The position numbers and the translations under genes were made by a program. Below, in pieces: positions 62,055 through 64,000 of a stretch of 64,000 nucleotides of DNA (position 1 is the stretch's first letter; each line of letters starts with the position of its first letter). A model generated the notes under the pieces. The model worked only from the letters and a program-made list of their open reading frames with translations, had not been told where the DNA came from and did not search any database. The stretch covers positions 47,340 through 111,339 of the forward strand of contig PDTK01000029.1 in NCBI GenBank assembly GCA_002747175.1, given 5' to 3'. This stretch comes from Deltaproteobacteria bacterium. GTDB lineage: Bacteria; Desulfobacterota; Desulfobacteria; Desulfobacterales; Desulfosarcinaceae.

Positions 62055-63272
62055 ATGCCCGTACCCGATTTTGTCTACCTCGAACGCTATCGCAACGAAG
62101 GAACCCGCACCTACAGCCCCCATGCCGGTCATACCGCCGCACTGCCGGCCTACCGGCCGGACAACCCCCAACCGCATTTTGAATTGCCGCTGTTTACGCT
62201 TCCCCGCAACATGGTCAAGGTGTTTACCGCCAATCCGCCATCGGCATTGGCCGATGTCTATCTCCCAGGGGACAGGGTCGTCTTCGCCATTCACCCCCAG
62301 GTGATAGGCCAATGCCCGAATGATGACTATGTTTCCCGAACGCAATCCATCGGCACCGGAATCAACCCTTTGTCCGTCATGCCCAGTTCTTCGACGCGCA
62401 CCCTGTTTGCCGTCAATGCCGGTTTGCCCCACGCCCTCAAAGTCCATTTCCCGTTCAAGATATCCCGCTACGGGCGCCGCATGCGGCAGGAAGTCATTGA
62501 GCAGGCCATTGCCGTCTCCGGGGAATTGGAAAACGGAATCCAGGGCATGGATGCCGATTTCGGTTTCCTGCGCGAGGTTATCGGTATCTGCCATGAGGAT
62601 ATGAACCCCAGATCACCGCGGGGTGAAAATTGGGGCTACCTGATCCGGGACATGCGGCCGTTTCCACACGGCGGAGGGGGCATGTCACTGGTTCCCGGTT
62701 TTGCGCTTTACGGAAGGGATTTTTTCGACCCCGAAACACCGCTGCTGCTGTATGAAATGATCGGCAACAAGGATCCGCTGGACTTTGTCCTGAAAAACAT
62801 CATGCTGCCCATCATCCGGCACTGGATCGGGTGTTTTCTCAATTTCGGCTACCTGCTGGAACCCCACGGACAGAATGTGATTCTGGAAGTCGCCGGGGAC
62901 GGTTCCATCTCCCGGATCATCCATCGCGACCTGAGCGTCGGCATCGATATGCAACGGCGGCGAGACATGCACTTGGCCGATGATCATCTCAATGGCTACA
63001 ATCGCATGACGCACAACGCCTTTCTCAGCATCACCTATGATCGATTCATGGGCGGCCATTTTTTCGACCGCATCGTGAATGCCTGCCTGGACCGTCACCC
63101 CGGCCTGAACCGGGAGGATTTTCTACACCCCTGCTGCCATGCCTTTGCCAGGCTGCTCCCCGACCATCACCGCTATTTTCCGCGAAGCGTCTGGTACTTC
63201 AGTGAAAAACGCGACCGATTCAACAAACCCTTGTACATGGACACGGGGGCTTCGCCAGAATGGCGGCCTTAG
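62055..63272 (+). CDS. Short IucA/IucC-like (NIS synthetase family) protein
   Basis: The 405-residue product matches the siderophore-synthetase family through MPSSSTRTLFAV, HALKVHFPFKISRYGRRM, YLLEPHGQN (near residue 270) and IIHRDLSVG, followed by a FhuF-like C-terminal part with LHPCCHAFARLLPDHH. NIS synthetases condense carboxylates such as citrate with amines using ATP, and usually have about 580-620 residues. Here the N-terminal substrate lobe is about 180 residues shorter and the early HPxHPxxK-type motif is not obvious. No other siderophore gene is nearby. It could be a diverged ligase with another substrate. ATG 62055 is the first start, with a weak ribosome binding site. Confidence 0.75.
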   Translation: MPVPDFVYLERYRNEGTRTYSPHAGHTAALPAYRPDNPQPHFELPLFTLPRNMVKVFTANPPSALADVYLPGDRVVFAIHPQVIGQCPNDDYVSRTQSIGTGINPLSVMPSSSTRTLFAVNAGLPHALKVHFPFKISRYGRRMRQEVIEQAIAVSGELENGIQGMDADFGFLREVIGICHEDMNPRSPRGENWGYLIRDMRPFPHGGGGMSLVPGFALYGRDFFDPETPLLLYEMIGNKDPLDFVLKNIMLPIIRHWIGCFLNFGYLLEPHGQNVILEVAGDGSISRIIHRDLSVGIDMQRRRDMHLADDHLNGYNRMTHNAFLSITYDRFMGGHFFDRIVNACLDRHPGLNREDFLHPCCHAFARLLPDHHRYFPRSVWYFSEKRDRFNKPLYMDTGASPEWRP

Positions 63273-63372
63273 AACGATTGGCCGACATTCGCGAATCAAC
63301 GGTCACCCCCATACGGGCAGCAACCCCAAACGTATCGAATGTCCAATTTCGAATCTTGAGAACGCCTGACGC

Positions 63373-63561
63373 TCACATAACGGTTTCTTTCATCTGGAGA
63401 CAGTCCAAACGGATCATGGCCTCCTGGCAGACGCCGGAATCTTCATCCATTTGGGCAATCTGTTCCAGCAGTTTGACATCTTTGAGCCACCCTACGGCCC
63501 GTTTGCGCACCTCCGGGTTGGAGTTTTGCCAGCGCGGCACGAAAAGATCGGAATATTTCAT
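63373..63561 (-). CDS. Small HEAT-like protein
   Basis: The 62-residue product (MKYSDLFVPRWQNSNPEVR at the start) is helical and contains a HEAT-type pattern: PEVRKRAVGWLKDVKLLEQIAQ followed by a second helix EAMIRLDCLQ. Only about one and a half repeats are present. The gene is well supported: AAAGGAGGTG sits 5 nt before ATG 63561 and a strong promoter lies further upstream. Function unknown; such stubs may be adaptors or remnants of longer HEAT proteins. Confidence 0.75.
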   Translation of the reverse strand: MKYSDLFVPRWQNSNPEVRKRAVGWLKDVKLLEQIAQMDEDSGVCQEAMIRLDCLQMKETVM

Positions 63562-63720
63562 TGCGCACCTCCTTTGTTGCTTTACAGGGCGTTGGCCGTT
63601 CCTACCCCGTCAACCGGTACAATCATTCAATGGGCAAATGCGCGGTGTGATTGGGCTTCGGCGAATCGTGCAATGTGGATCAGAATGGAGCGGGTAGGTA
63701 AAACGCATGCATATAGTGAA

Positions 63721-63749
63721 ATTTTAGGAAGGTTTTCCGGTCTTGTCAA
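63721..63749 (-). promoter_or_regulatory. Near-consensus sigma-70 promoter for the small HEAT-like gene
   Basis: On the minus strand, a perfect -35 TTGACA (63749-63744) and a -10 TAAAAT (63726-63721) are exactly 17 bp apart. Transcription would begin near 63713, leaving about 150 nt of leader before the ATG at 63561. Confidence 0.65.
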
Positions 63750-63784
63750 GGACAATTTTGGGAAACTCACGATAAATTTGTTCT

Positions 63785-64000
63785 ACCTGAGTTGAGGCAC
63801 CAGCAGTCCGCTTATTTTAGTGCCTTACACCTCAGCTTCTGTCCCAAAAAACAAGAAAATGGGGGGCATGGTTTACGGGTTTTCCGCCTCAGCACTCAGC
63901 ACTCAGCACTCAGTCCTCAGCACTCAGTCCTCAGCACTCAGTCCTCAACACTCCGTCCTCAACACTCCGTCCTCTATGGGTTGCGGGTTTCCCGCCTTAG
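63785..64000 (+). repeat. Dispersed intergenic repeat with 7-bp minisatellite, copy C (13 units)
   Basis: Same order of blocks as the copies at 37231 and 47621: ACCTGAGTTG, CGCTTATTTTAGTGCC, AACAAGAAAATGGGGGG, then thirteen 7-bp units at 63886-63976, then GCGGGTTTCCCGCCTTAG at the window edge. The units alternate CACTCAG and TCCTCAG and end with CACTCCG/TCCTCAA variants. It fills the second half of the 63562-64000 gap; the first half holds the promoter described above. May continue beyond the window. Confidence 0.85.

Noticed and set aside
63886..63976. Possible CRISPR array
   Set aside because: Units are 7 bp and contiguous, with no spacers.

Overview
The window reads as chromosomal DNA of a Gram-negative, moderately GC-rich bacterium with type IV pili, a SecDF/YajC translocase, MacAB/TolC-type efflux and glycogen storage. 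The tungsten/molybdenum aldehyde:ferredoxin oxidoreductase, the MOT1-type anion transporter, the DHH-CBS-polymerase form of the CCA-end enzyme, the MopE-like calcium-motif lipoprotein and the intergenic repeats together suggest a Desulfobacterota member, perhaps a Desulfosarcina-like sulfate reducer. This placement is inference: no rRNA or sulfate-reduction gene is present. No prophage, insertion sequence, CRISPR array, tRNA or rRNA was found.

Layout. 1-10,087 (+): the tail of an RNase E/G-like gene, yajC-secD-secF-dprA, topA, tex and dtd. 10,164-12,695 (-): pilC-pilS. 13,213-23,170 (+): a fused DHH/CBS/nucleotidyltransferase, trpS, scpA-scpB, and parE-parC, where parE appears to start at a rare ATC codon. 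23,226-31,482 (+): an algI-type acetyltransferase overlapping a large AlgJ-like/acetylesterase fusion, then plsB and an MFS transporter. 31,502-34,545 (-): an HNH protein and a long phosphoglucomutase. 34,668-41,316 (+): an MFS transporter, a MOT1-type transporter, a TPR/CsgG-like exported protein and a FN3/MopE lipoprotein. 41,451-47,535 (-): murB-tolC-macA-macB(ATPase)-macB(permease). 47,992-49,110 (+): a class V aminotransferase. 49,222-59,777 (-): a CAP-domain secreted protein and a glycogen block (GH13-GDE debranching fusion, CBM48 mini-protein, glgP, glgA). 60,010-63,272 (+): an aldehyde ferredoxin oxidoreductase and a short IucA/IucC-like protein. 63,373-63,561 (-): a small HEAT-like protein with a near-consensus promoter.

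How the genes work together. Blocks 1-3 are housekeeping: protein export, DNA uptake and recombination, topology, chromosome condensation and segregation (ScpAB with topoisomerase IV) and tRNA maturation. The algI pair probably O-acetylates, and perhaps also de-acetylates, an exported polysaccharide. The glycogen block can extend, phosphorolyse and debranch glycogen; glgB and glgC are not here.

The most unusual features are non-coding. A dispersed intergenic repeat carries a 7-bp minisatellite whose unit number differs between copies (7, 5, 13). A second 52-bp repeat appears to supply the last codons and stop of an MFS gene. A palindromic element of about 97 bp lies downstream of trpS, and a different 7-bp tandem array lies just upstream of parE.
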